Shown: positions 46,050-56,128, counted from the first letter of the stretch. The stretch: DNA of 64,000 nt from Vanessa cardui (GCF_905220365.1 NC_061143.1:5642001-5706000), one strand, 5' to 3'. The notes: generated by a model not told the origin, from the letters alone. Made by a program: numbers and translations.

Positions 46050-46265
46050 ATCCCCTTGCTCCACAAACGTATAATATCATTCAGTGTTCAGAGGGAGTTC
46101 TTAGCAAATGTGTCTATTATTATTTGTGCCATAATCATTTGTTTTACATGCATCGCTTTTACTTACAAAGCGAATCCTCGTTGCAAATTGAACAAAGACG
46201 GGTTCCGTATGCATTGTTCCCGGTTCGCTATAATAAGCCCGCATAATGCCAGCTTATTGTATTAA
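46050..46265 (+). CDS. Weak candidate terminal exon of a small secreted or membrane peptide
   Basis: The frame has no stop for 71 codons, preceded in-frame by TGA. It reads a hydrophobic run (ANVSIIICAIIICFTCIAFT) followed by YKANPRCKLNKDGFRMHCSR and a short hydrophobic end before TAA. A CAG at 46091 could be a splice acceptor in phase, and an AATAAA lies ~90 bp downstream. There is no ATG before the hydrophobic run, so an upstream exon would be needed and none was found. A second frame is also open here, which weakens the case. I do not recognise the protein. Confidence 0.15.
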   Translation: MPLLHKRIISFSVQREFLANVSIIICAIIICFTCIAFTYKANPRCKLNKDGFRMHCSRFAIISPHNASLLY

Positions 46266-46621
46266 TCAACTTACTTACAACGTTGAAAACACAAATCATT
46301 GTTTATACGTTTTAAAACTGACTTTCACAATTTATCATTTATGCTTTTATGAAATAAAATTTTATTATAAGCCAGCTGATTCGCGTTGTTTAACTTATGT
46401 TCAACTCCGCCCCTGTAAATAGGCTATTTGACAATGCAAAAAATAAAGTGTCAGTTATTGTAATCAGTATATATTAAAAATAATATTTAATTTATTCAAA
46501 AATCCATAAATAAATTGGCATTTTTTTAAACGTTTGTCACGAAATGCTCCTGATTGGCTGGATTTACTATAATGTCACTTGCTTGTTAACCTTGTTTGCC
46601 TACTATATCTACCACAAATTA

Positions 46622-46695
46622 AAATACAGGTAAGTGACGTCACCGACCCCATTGCAGCGCCATATTGACCAAGTAGCGTTTTCACGCGCTATTTA
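46622..46695 (+). other. GC-richer block with CRE motif
   Basis: The block contains CAGGTAAGTGACGTCACCGA, CCCCATTGCAGCGCCATATT and GACCAAGTAGCGTTTTCACG in otherwise AT-rich DNA. GTGACGTCAC is a palindromic CRE. I believe the wording recurs in lepidopteran genomes, which would make it a repeat, but no second copy is present here to prove it. Confidence 0.3.
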
Positions 46696-48415
46696 AATAT
46701 GGAATTTTTAATATAATTTTTTCGGCAAAAATATAATATGTAGTAAAAATGTACTAGAAATTAAAAAAAAAAAAACAACTTTTACTGGTTTCCTTAACTT
46801 CTACTTAATAATATATAATGCATTTTATATATGTAAAATCAATAAATGACAATAATAAAATACTATAAATATACATTTTTTTCTATAAACCTTGTTTATG
46901 AGATTAACGCCTCAAAAAATTCAGCTGTCCAAATATATTCATAAAAAAACTAAGCCTCAATTTGTTCTATCTTTACGTTAACAAAGATAATATTAATAAT
47001 TTATAAGTTTTAAACTGATTAATATTAATTACATCTACTTTGTGTTATAAAAAGTAAACAATAAAAGTATACTAAATATTTCAATGGAAATTTCGATATT
47101 AAAGCGTACAAAATTACTGTAAATATTTATCGTCTCACCCCGAGAACCTTTTATCCAGTAGCAAGAACGTTTAAATAATGTCAGAACAAAAAAGCATCGT
47201 TCTTCAAACAACTGTCTTAATGAAGGCTATTCCCTTAAGATTTACTTAATTTTGTAAATTATTAAACTTCCCTTTGTCAGAATACTTCGGTTTTTAAAGG
47301 GATCGTACCTAGTTTATTAAGAATTAATAGGGCTAATAATAATAACATGTTCTTTTGAATTTATAATTGTAATTTTTTAATTATAAGTTTTACTTAATTA
47401 ATATATATTTTTCGTGTATTTTATCGAAAGTAATAACTATTTAGTTTACGGTTAATTGTGTATTTTAATATTATTATGGTAAATACAGTGTTTGTAAACT
47501 GCGGTGTTACTAATAAATACAGTTATGAAGGACACACAAAGATCAAAGTTTTCCCTCGTTTAACGATAAGGTTTGGATTTTATTCCACCCTTCTGCTGCA
47601 CAGTGGATTCATGGATAATCATTTGCATTAAATGTGAAGAGAAATACAAAATAAACCCTCAAAATTACTCAGTGCTACACAGGATTTAAACGCAAAGCCT
47701 TCGATTCAAATGTATGTACATCATTGGACTATGTCTGATAGTACTATACAAATATTAATTGTGATTTTATATAAACAATTTGATTTCGCCTAATAAATAC
47801 AGACTCAGACCCAACAGCTAAATTAATAGAGCAGAAATATATTCTAATAACGGAAAAACAATAATGTATACGAGCAGCGAACGCACACCGCAAGCTAGTT
47901 AAACGAATAAATAAGAGAAAAATTTATTTTTCATATAAATAGAATCGATTCGATTAAAAATTCCATTTACAATTACCGATGAAAGCAATGCGCGTTGTAT
48001 TATGTAAGCAAGACTTAATGAAGCGTAGATTGCTATATAAACTGTACATGCAAGTCCATTACGCAGTAATCCGGACTGAAATTAACCAGAGAAATTAACA
48101 CTCAAGCTGTCTAATCTAATTTAAGGAACATTTCGCTTTTACCTGTTCTGATTGGCCTTAAATCGCGCTTTGGGGTGGATTCATACTGTTGTTATCTTGT
48201 ACTGTTTTAATTGCTCATTGTGTATCAGACTATAATAGTCTGACATTGCACTCGCTGTTTTATTTATAAGCTGTTCTTGATACTTTTGCGTTGATTTTAT
48301 AGAACATCAAATGGTCATAAGTATAAATAACATGGTTTCGATCAGATACATACTTAAGATAATAAAATGATGTAAAAATACATAACATTACATAATAAAT
48401 TATATATAAAGGTAA

Positions 48416-48575
48416 TTAATTAAAGTCGTCTAAATAATTGTTTAGGTAATAGTTTTTAACGGCTCTTTTAAAAGCTGAAATTGATGGAGCCTTTTTATGT
48501 TTAAAAGGCATTCCCATAACCTTATGGCCTATACAGTAAACGAATTATTTAGAAATATTTCTATTATTAGAATGT
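48416..48575 (-). pseudogene. LINE ORF C-terminal fragment, minus strand
   Basis: The minus strand reads HSNNRNISK, a stop, FVYCIGHKVMGMPFKHKKAP, then SISAFKRAVKNYYLNNYLDD, FN and a terminal stop at 48416-48418. The pattern (S)PSISxFKRxVKxYYLxxY before the stop is common at the extreme C terminus of Jockey/CR1-like LINE ORFs. The internal stop and missing upstream part make it a dead fragment. It abuts the plus-strand LINE at 48583. Confidence 0.6.
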
Positions 48576-48582
48576 CGAAGAA

Positions 48583-49316
48583 AATCGGAACAAACTTGTG
48601 TCTGAAATCGAGTCTACGTTAAACGAAGTCTCGAACTGGGACCGGCTAAATCTAGTCCATTTCAACCTCAAAAAGACGCAAAAAAACCCTATTTGTCGTA
48701 TCTCCACGATTTGAGAACACACCGATTGCCGCTACAGAAGGAAATGACAAATTGACTTCAAAAAAGCTCGGAGTGCTCAGCAAGGCGAGACAGTATTTCA
48801 CGGCGGCCCATCGCCTAAAACTTTACAAGGCGCAAATTCGGCCTCGCATGGAGTACTGCTCTCACCTCTGGGCGGGTGCTCCCCAGTATCTCCTTCCATT
48901 TGACCGCATCCAACGTAGAGCGGCTCGAGCTATCGACGATCACCCTTTCTGATCTCCTTGATCCTTTGGCTTTGCGTAGCGATGTTGGATCACTCTGCAT
49001 GTTCTAGAGGATTTTTCACGGGGAATGTTCCGAGGAATTGATTGGATTAATGCTGCTGACTTTCACCTTCGGACATCTCGTAAAAAATCGAAATTTCACC
49101 CGCATCACCTTGATGTCTGAAAATCCATAACAACGCAATTTTTTAGTCATTTTCTGAACCGATACGACATGGGAACCTTCAAGAAAAGAGCGTACTCCTT
49201 CCTCAAAGGCCGGCAACGCACCTGCAAGCCCCCTGGTACTGCAAATGTCCATGGGCGGTGGTAGTCACTTTCCATCAAGAGAGACTCCTGCTCGTTTGCC
49301 ACCTATGTCATAAAAG
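48583..49316 (+). pseudogene. LINE ORF2 3' portion (Jockey-type), frameshifted and deleted
   Basis: Recognisable segments in order: NRNKLVSEIESTLNEVSNWD and LNLVHFNLKKTQKN; then an intact 66-codon block 48752-48952 with KLGVLSKARQYFTAAHRLKL, YKAQIRPRMEYCSHLWAGAP and FDRIQRRAARAIDD. After that come DPLALRSDVGSLCMF and FHGECSEELIGL with frame changes, and RYDMGTFKKRAYSFLKGRQR to VHGRW at 49161-49264. This is the region behind the reverse transcriptase domain of a very common arthropod LINE. The reading frame changes at least three times and stops are present. The sequence ends GTTTGCCACCTATGTCATAA before an A-rich run, the 3' end of the element. A minus-strand 3' end of the same family lies at 61936-62028. 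Confidence 0.8.
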
Positions 49317-50407
49317 AAAGATTATTATTTAAAATTTTATTTGTAAAAAAACAAGGAAAGTGTGTATTTAATTTAAATTGTTTGTAAGAATTTTGGAAAA
49401 AGTTACAGACAGATAATTATGATGAATAAATATTTCTATTAATTTTATGCATTTTTATTTGTGAGAAATCTTTCCCCTTCCTAAGGGCCCCCAAACAAAT
49501 TTTTATACAGGGCCCCGCGAAGCGGTAGCGAATGATGCATTAATGTTACTCGGCGATGCTATATAATGATTTTGTAACTATAATAATAATTACAAATGCT
49601 ATGATATTATATACACGAAACCTAATACTAAAGACACCTCACACGGGCATAAAAATCTGAAAATATATACATAAAATTATCTCTCGTTGCCATAATTTTA
49701 TGCCTATTCTACCTAGATTCTAAGCTACCTAAGTCTTAAATTTGATAACGAACAGATGATTAGTTTCTTTATAATTACGTAATAAACCATAAAATGTTGC
49801 TGATAGCGTTATGAAATAAAAGCAATAGAATAAAATATATTTATCTCTTAGCATATTGATAGTAATTTAACATGAAATCTGATATGATCAGAATATATTT
49901 AAAATAGTCGTATATGCGATACTTTAAAACGAGGTTACTTTTTGAATTATTAAACGTGTTAACGAAATTGTATAAATACTGCATAATGAAAACGTTGAAA
50001 CAATATATTCACAATTTACTTTTGTATATTGTGAATATTTTATCTGATTTTTTATCGCACACACATACCGCGAAAATCTTTTCTTGAATAATGGAACTTA
50101 TTAAAAAACCTAATTATACTGCAACAACTACATTAATATTATTATTGTTATAGCATAAGATATCTTTGTTAAAAATAATACTCAACGTTACAAAGATATA
50201 CATAAATTAAATATTTAAAGTATATTGCAAAAATCTGACCATATTGTTGGCTTCACGGTATTGAAATAATGATTATATTGAGCTAATGACAGTCTAAAGA
50301 AAACGGTAATAAATTATATGGTGGTTGAAAAAGTGTAACTACTATTTTTATTGCCGGTAGAATGTCAACATTATTAATCGTTGATACTTTTACCTTACCT
50401 TCAAATA
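49317..50407. other. Unannotated stretch
   Basis: Mostly AT-rich. At 49475-49530 TAAGGGCCCCCAAACAAAT and CAGGGCCCCGCGAAGCGGTA stand out as GC-rich and may be the end of a DNA transposon. Nothing more can be supported. Confidence 0.45.
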
Positions 50408-50615
50408 TAACTTTATATATAATTTGTGTTTATAATTAATCTCGTGCTCGGCGGAGAAGGTAAACATCGTGAGGAAACCATGTGCAGTATTCAATGTACT
50501 CCACCAACCCGCATTGGAACAGCGTTGGAATATGTTTCAAACCTTCTCAAAGAGAGAGGAGGTCTTTGCCCAGCAGTAGAAAATTTACAGGCTGTTGTTA
50601 TTTTTGTAACTTTAA
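50408..50615 (+). mobile_element. SINE-1, 5'-truncated, weak 8-bp TSD
   Basis: The body runs from TTTGTGTTTATAATTAATC through GAAGGTAAACATCGTGAGG and CGCATTGGAACAGCG to TTTACAGGCTGTTGTT. TAACTTTA occurs at 50408-50415 and 50608-50615 and may be the duplication. The 73-codon frame over it is not a gene. Confidence 0.7.
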
Positions 50616-50712
50616 ATACCTACATTCAATATAATATTCTAAAATGACCAACATTATTTACACGAACTTACTAGAGAATTGTCTTAAATTTTCGCGATTA
50701 TTACACATTTAA

Positions 50713-50793
50713 ATAAAACTAATTATAACGGGTTTGAATCGCGTATATTAATTATTTTTTTTAAACATTCCGACGTTTCGAGCACTTTGCAGT
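50713..50793 (+). repeat. Penelope-like terminal repeat, left
   Basis: Inverted partner of 51273-51359. About 30 bp of other element sequence separates it from the left TSD, whereas the right arm directly abuts its TSD. Confidence 0.85.
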
Positions 50794-50800
50794 ATATAAA

Positions 50801-51204
50801 CTCGAATGTGAGTGTGATTTATCTTACATAGGCCAAACAAAGAGAAGTATCGGTACCAGGGTCAAGGAACATATAGGAGATGTCAAAATAGGCGTTCTTC
50901 AAAGTCTGCAGTCTGTGAACATGCTCTGGATAAACCTAACCATTTTATCCGATTTGATAAACCATAGATCCTCGCTAGAGAACACAGATTCATTCCTAGA
51001 ATGATACGCGAGGCTATTGAAATTCAAAAACATCCGAACTTCAATAGAGAAGATGGTTGGAGACTTTCTAACTTTCCTGGGATCCACTTATTAAAATTTT
51101 TAAATCCCAAATCCAACAGACTGCAAGACCTAAAGACAGTTAGTGCCTTCTGCGTGCAACCGGAACGTTACTCAAGATATCAATTGAGAAATCGTTGGCG
51201 GTAG
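50801..51204 (+). pseudogene. Penelope-like ORF C terminus, GIY-YIG endonuclease remnant
   Basis: The first segment reads LECECDLSYIGQTKRSIGT and RVKEHIGDVK, the core of a GIY-YIG nuclease as fused to Penelope-like reverse transcriptases (SYIG plus the arginine of the RxxxH helix region). A +1-type frame change leads to RRSSKSAVCEHALDKPNHF and IRFDKP. A stop follows, then ILAREHRFIPRMIREAIEIQ, KHPNFNREDGWRLSN and a tail ending RNRWR-stop at 51202-51204. One frameshift and one stop disable it, and the reverse transcriptase domain is absent. Confidence 0.8.
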
Positions 51205-51272
51205 TTGTTAATAATATTTCCTTTGTTCTTCAAATAGACAAATGTCATCTTAGTCTACCCGTGACCACGAAC

Positions 51273-51359
51273 ACTGCAAAGTGCTCGAAACGTCGGGATG
51301 TATAAAAAAAGAAAAAAAAATTAATATACGCGATTCAAACCCGTTATAATTAGTTTTAT
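51273..51359 (-). repeat. Penelope-like terminal repeat, right
   Basis: Inverted partner of 50713-50793, ending immediately before the right TSD. Preceded by CTACCCGTGACCACGAACAC, which I associate with Penelope-like elements. Confidence 0.85.
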
Positions 51360-51374
51360 TTACTAGAGAATTGT

Positions 51375-52331
51375 AATTTTCATTTAGTAAACCGACATGC
51401 GACTTCCCCCCGCGAAATTCATATACCTATACAGCACAACTCACCTAGGATTAACGAATTCAAGATCTATACATACATATAAACGAATTAAAAACTACTA
51501 TGTTCTTCTACGGGAGTCAACTATCTTCATACCAAATTTAATTGAAATCGGAAATTAATTTAAGCGTGTAGAACAGACAGAGTTACTTTTATAATATTAG
51601 TATACATATCATGCTAGAAAAATACGCAAAACAAATGCAATATTGTTCAACCAAAATACATTACAGGATTTAAACGCGGCAGTTTGGAGTGTCGAATTAA
51701 AACGGCGTACATTCGAAGAAAATAAATGAAGTAACATCATAAATATGAAACGTTGCCGCGACGAGTTACCGAAGGAATCGCTCCAATACATTATAAGCTC
51801 GCGTGATTTAGCGTCCGCAATAAATATCTCCTTCCCGTCTATTTCATACAAAATTCATATAATTCATACTAACAAAGACATTGCTTTAGAGAACTCAAAT
51901 TGTTCGAGGATTTCCTCTCACGCCCAGTTTGTAACACAATATTCGTAAAGCGTAATATATATTTCGGGACTTTATAGTTATTGCCCCTGTCGATAAATTT
52001 ATTCGGCTTGTGCTCCCCTATTCGTATGATAGATGCGTTGGAGTCTCATTTTTTCGTGGCTATCCCGTTTACGATTTGTTTACAGCACCGAGATCAAATT
52101 GTAAACGTTTTTATAACTTATTTTATATTCCTATGTATCCGTCTGCTTCGCTGTTCTTATCGATTATTATATTTATTTTCAGAGACTATAACATATCTTG
52201 TAGCACTCATCATACATATATTCTATCACCGAACAATAATAACCAGATTACAATAATTGCTGTAATCTGGTAAGCTATATCCGGTAGCTTGAGTAAAGCA
52301 ACGCAAAACAACAAAATACTTAGAGAGAGTG
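51375..52331. other. Unannotated stretch
   Basis: Frames of 67-91 codons at 51609-52273 overlap one another on both strands and have no motif. A short 11-bp hairpin (ACCAGATTACA/TGTAATCTGGT) is at 52242-52271. Confidence 0.45.
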
Positions 52332-52605
52332 GTCTTCCTCTAGGCCAATGGTCAAGCCGGGTACGAGCCTCGAGGTAGCCCTCCTCGACCGGACTGGTAC
52401 TACCCGGCAGCCTCGGCTACCGCATCCTTTCCTTTTCACCAATAGAGTTAGGGCGAATTTGGCCCAGTGTTGTTTTCTTAGTTCCTAAAGTTAGTGGCGT
52501 ATTGGTGATTAATATTCCTTACAGTAACGTCTATAGGCAGTGGTGACCATAAAACATGTAATGGCCCATTTGCAAATCCGCCTGCCTGTACCGTAAAAAG
52601 AAACT
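52332..52605 (+). mobile_element. GC-rich TE fragment followed by family P fragment
   Basis: 52332-52440 is a GC-rich island (CAAGCCGGGTACGAGCCTCG, GGTAGCCCTCCTCGACCGGA, CGGCAGCCTCGGCTACCGCA) unlike its surroundings. I read it as an unassigned LINE fragment. 52465-52605 is a diverged family P 3' part: TCTTAGTTCCTAAAGTTAGT, GTCTATAGGCAGTGGTGACC and TGTACCGTAAAAAG. Confidence 0.45.
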
Positions 52606-53089
52606 ATAAATTTTCTCTGATATTGCATACAGACACTACACTAAACAACGTCTTTTATCATTTAAAACTCCTATTATACTTAAGGAACTTTCAAACGGAA
52701 TTTTAACAATAACAATAGAACTAAATATTAATAATATTCGAGCCTTTACCGCCATTTTAGCGCAACCGACAAAAACCAAATTTTACAGGAGACGATTTTT
52801 TTTAAATATTTTTATACAGAAGCGTGCTAGGAAATAAAAATTTCGCATACTTTAATATTTTTTAAACATTTAAATATATAATTAATAATAAAATAAAAAT
52901 TATAAGTATTTATGCTATTTATGGCGTTTACATTATTTTTGCTGTCATAATCTATGTGATTTTGGCGTTTACGATAAAAATGTCTATTAAAATGACTATA
53001 TCCAAGTAACTATAACTGTAAATAAATAAGCATTTTAAAAGGTTTTTAAATGAAATAATCACATATATAATTGCAAATATATTTATTCA

Positions 53090-53385
53090 TATCAAACATT
53101 TAAAATATGAGATCAATCAACGTATATAAAATAAAATAAAGTATTTCTTGTGAATCTACTTCGTCCGCTTTAACACCACGTACTGTTTCATCATAGTTTT
53201 TAAACAAAATAAATTTTGTATCATTAAAAATATATTTATGTTAATCATTTGGAATAATGAGATCAAGCAGATTATACATATAACAACGTACTTATATAAA
53301 ATTAAGTAAAGTATTATAATTCTCATTATTTGCATCATACTTCGTCCGTTTCAGCTAAAGCATCACGTATGGTTTCATTATGCCG
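53090..53385. repeat. Imperfect tandem duplication, unit ~150-185 bp
   Basis: ATGAGATCAA(T/G)CA, the following TATATAAAAT-AAGTAAAGTATT block and CTTCGTCCG(C/T)TT...CACGTA(C/T)(T/G)GTTTCATCAT each occur twice with indels between. It lies inside the transposon candidate, downstream of the pseudogene. Confidence 0.5.
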
Positions 53386-55069
53386 CATACTTAAATATTC
53401 TTGATGGAATCATCATTCTTTTCTTTCAAGTGACAACATACAGTGTGTATAAAAACGATATGTTTTGAAATTCTTGAGGTAATTATACTTTTGGGCTCTT
53501 GTTGCGACAATAGTGGGATGGAACAGAAGGCAACATCTCAATGAACGATTTTAAATGTGCGACTTCTACTTCACCAGATTTATTATGAGTATGAAGAGCT
53601 TTTTTGCTTTCCCAAGCGGTATTCAGAAAATTATTGGCATTTTCATTACGATTTGCGTATCTTAAAGACATTTGAGATAAGTTTAGGGTCTTAAGCAAAA
53701 GTTGTTGGCATATTTTAATAGGCTGTCCATTATAGTTTATAAAATAATCGTATGATATTTTACGAACATTACTACTAGCTCTTTTTCTGCCAATCGGTCT
53801 CTCTTTAGCACATGACAGTAGGAATTCTTCGTGTCTTTTGTCACAACCTAATCCACAATATTCAATTTTCAAGGATATTAGCCTGACCATCTTCAGTAAA
53901 TTTATTTGAAGATGAGTTACCACATCTTTTATTCATACAAGGATGAGGTTGCACAGATTTCGATACAGCAGCTTTGCGATTTTTTTTGATAAAAGACGTT
54001 CCGGTAAAGGTTTTATTTTCCTGTATCCTCTTTGACCAACATTCGTCTCTTGAGGTGACTCATGTCAATCCGAATCACTGGACGATGAGGCGGGCTTCCA
54101 TGAGTATTCACTATCAATGCAGGCATTATTGTCGTAGATATCCAAAGACTTCCCGTTTAGTTCTTCTTGGTCAAAAATGAACTGGTGCTAGGCTGTATTA
54201 ATAAAAGTCTCTCTTCGGGATGTTTTTAACAAAGTAGGAATACTCACTGTTGCGTCACAGTATATTTACAACAATATTATGTGTATTCACAATAACATTG
54301 ATCACTTTCGGTGATAATCATTGTATGTGCACTAGGAGTAAGGATAAGCTTATAACGCCAAGCTTCCGACTCCGCAAAGTCAATAAATCCTTCTTGGGGC
54401 AAGGTATCCGTTACTATAATAAAATTCCCCAGACATTTTTAACTTTGCCGTTTCGTAAATTCAAATCGTTTGTAAGAAATACATTGTTAGAAAAAGCATA
54501 TTATTCGATACAAGATTTTGTAGATGATAAAAAAGCGTGGAGTTAATACCTGTTGACTTCCAAGCAGGATATAAAATTTAAATAATTGTATTTGACTAAA
54601 TTGTATTTGACTAATTGTATTTGACTAACATAACTTTGTATTTTTTAAATTTTAAAATAGAGTAAATACTGATTTTCTTGCCGGTTCTTGTCGGAAGAAT
54701 CTACTTTCCGAACCGCTGGTAGCTTCACTTAATTGTAAAATGACGATTCAAAAGTGCTTGTAAAAGCCTACTTGAATAAAGTATATTTTTGATTTGATTT
54801 GATTTGATTTGATCAATGCAATCAAGATCCCCTAAATCAGTTTGATCATAATTTGTTATATCTACTTGTGCAATTTCATTTTGATTATCTAAATCCATTA
54901 AAGTATAAGAATTTTCAGTGTCAGAATCACTGTAATCAACAAGTTTATTTAGAGTTATTGTTATACGTGGATTGGTATTTTGCTCAGAATTTAAAACGGT
55001 ATCAGACCGTGATGTCATCACAGTTAGTGTAGGGTCTATATTAATATAGTTGTTGCTGCCTCTTAGCAA
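53340..55069 (-). pseudogene. Transposase-like gene remnant, interrupted by a LINE
   Basis: Read on the minus strand. The N-terminal part (55069-54827) is acidic and serine-rich (YSDSDTENSYTLMDLDN, YDQTDLGDLDCID). The reading is then broken by the LINE insertion. It resumes with EYSWKPASSSSDSD, a stop, then in another frame HPCMNKRCGNSSSNKFTEDG, a cysteine motif. The longest intact block (53923-53483, 146 codons) follows: GLGCDKRHEEFLLSCAKERP, IGRKRASSNVRKISYDYFIN, YNGQPIKICQQLLLKTLNLS and MLPSVPSHYCRNKSPKV, then a stop. Beyond it only YLKNF-like and HNETIRDALAETDE pieces remain. I have seen this architecture in multicopy insect proteins of unknown function. The expected catalytic C-terminal half is missing. 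At least two frameshifts and several stops show that it is dead. Confidence 0.6.
54190..54815 (+). mobile_element. LINE 3' end with ORF C terminus (TGATT-tailed family), nested insertion
   Basis: The plus strand reads VSLRDVFNKVGILTVASQYI, YNNIMCIHNNIDHFR and a stop. In a second frame it continues CTRSKDKLITPSFRLRKVNK, GIRYYNKIPQTFLTLPF and LLEKAYYSIQDFVDDKKAWS before a TAA at 54544-54546. The 3' UTR follows (ACCTGTTGACTTCCAAGCAG, CTTTCCGAACCGCTGGTAGC), then four TGATT units. This copy links the UTR-only fragments at 2767, 15146, 16204, 31149, 32922 and 55613 to a coding LINE of Jockey/CR1-like type. It lies in, and so postdates, the transposase-like gene. Confidence 0.8.
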
Positions 55070-55612
55070 GAATGGATCAAGAACTCCTGCATCTTGCTGT
55101 ATGTTCTCGGGAAAGCAGTTTCATGATAGCTTTTATTCTGCGGGGAGTGGTGATATTACCTATAACAAATAAGAGATATCTTAAAAAGAATCGCATGATG
55201 TAAAACATATAAACGGACGGACAAAGTTGTAGTAAAAAAAGTGTGCTCACTAACCTATTAAGAACCCGTCTTTGAGAGATCGTTAAGGAATTTTCTGTCA
55301 TCCACTCTTTGTTTCTTTAATTAAACTTAGGTAAAATAGAGACCATTCGCATATCAACGTGAATGGCCTAACTTAACTATTTTTTTAACCAATAATTAAA
55401 ATGGGAGAACAGTATTACAGGCAATAAATTGTACGCATATAACATTTTTCTTGCATTTTATTTAAAAAAATTAAAATACAATACATACCTTAGCTGCTGA
55501 AGTCGACATTGCTTTTTTATTTGATAAATGTTTGAGCTTCTTATTTGCAGTACACTTATTACTTAATTAATTCAAATACTACGCAATAAAAATACTATTT
55601 AAAACGTTAATT

Positions 55613-55668
55613 TTACTATGTAAAAGCCCACTTGAACAAAGTTTATTTTGATTTTGTTTTTGATTATT
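55613..55668 (+). mobile_element. LINE 3' tip (TGATT-tailed family)
   Basis: TGTAAAAGCCCACTTGAACA, AAGTTTATTTTGATTTTG: only the last ~55 bp of the family. A second insertion of the same family within the transposon candidate. Confidence 0.55.
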
Positions 55669-55719
55669 TGTGATTATTATGAGTGAAATTATTTTTTTAA
55701 CCACAAAGGATTTTTAGGA

Positions 55720-55777
55720 TTATTAGGATGCAACTAACATCGTTCCCTTTGGAACGCTGTTAGTTGCATCCTAATAA
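55720..55777. repeat. 27-bp inverted repeat with 4-nt loop
   Basis: Arms 55720-55746 and 55751-55777 (TTATTAGGATGCAACTAACA then one mismatch then CGTTCC) enclose CTTT. Only one mismatch in 27 bp. It lies inside the right part of the transposon candidate, and its role is unknown. Confidence 0.9.
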
Positions 55778-56128
55778 CTTTCGCGGAAATAAATATGTCA
55801 CGACAGGTTTCTTTATAGTAAGCGCCTTACGATCAAGGACTAATGTCGGTTGCGATAATAAGTAGGGTCGCTTGCGCTAAAAAAAATCGGTCATTAGTCA
55901 AATAAGATAAAAATGCCTATTGTCGCTTACGTTAAGACTTTAAAAACGTATGTGTTCACGATAATTTTAGATTTTAGATATTTTAGCATTTGCTATAACT
56001 GTGTAACGGTTTTTTTCTGAGGAAATTATCAACAGGTATCGGTCCGTTACGGTTTAAAATATTAGTATCAATAAAAAACGATTTTTCGACAAAAGTGTCG
56101 CTTACGATAATTTGGCGGTCATGGCTCG

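Larger units (their letters stand above)
45198..48415. other. Unannotated stretch, 3.2 kb
   Basis: Mostly AT-rich with no recognised gene. Two patches stand out: overlapping open frames at 46050-46265 and a CRE-containing GC-richer block at about 46622-46695, each described separately. Confidence 0.5.
50668..51374 (+). mobile_element. Penelope-like retroelement with inverted terminal repeats and 15-bp TSD
   Basis: Perfect direct repeats TTACTAGAGAATTGT lie at 50668-50682 and 51360-51374. Inside them, arms at 50713-50793 and 51273-51359 are inverted copies of each other, built on ACTAATTATAACGGGTTTG, AATCGCGTATATTAATT and CGACGTTTCGAGCACTTTGC. They differ mainly in the length of a T/A run. 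The enclosed DNA codes for the GIY-YIG end of a Penelope-like ORF. Inverted LTR-like ends, strong 5' truncation and a TSD of this size agree with known Penelope-like element structure. Confidence 0.85.
52739..56128 (-). mobile_element. Decayed DNA-transposon candidate with inverted ends and a broken gene
   Basis: CGAGCCTTTACCGCCATTTT-type sequence at 52739-52771 and the reverse complement of 56096-56128 match at 26 of 33 positions by eye. The common core is CGAGCC..GACCGCC...TT A.CG.AA.CGACA. Just inside both ends a GTCG(C/G)TT(A/G)CG(A/C)TAA motif recurs: antisense at 52753, and sense at 55846, 55868, 55921 and 56095. Both ends also have a GACGATTTTT-like run. Between them is a minus-strand gene remnant (53340-55069) that looks transposon-borne. 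A LINE fragment (54190-54815) interrupts it. No TSD was recognised. The superfamily is unknown to me. Confidence 0.5.

Noticed and set aside
53340..55069. Interpretation as an active host gene with introns
   Set aside because: At least two frame changes, several stops and a LINE insertion are present, and the catalytic half expected for the family is missing.
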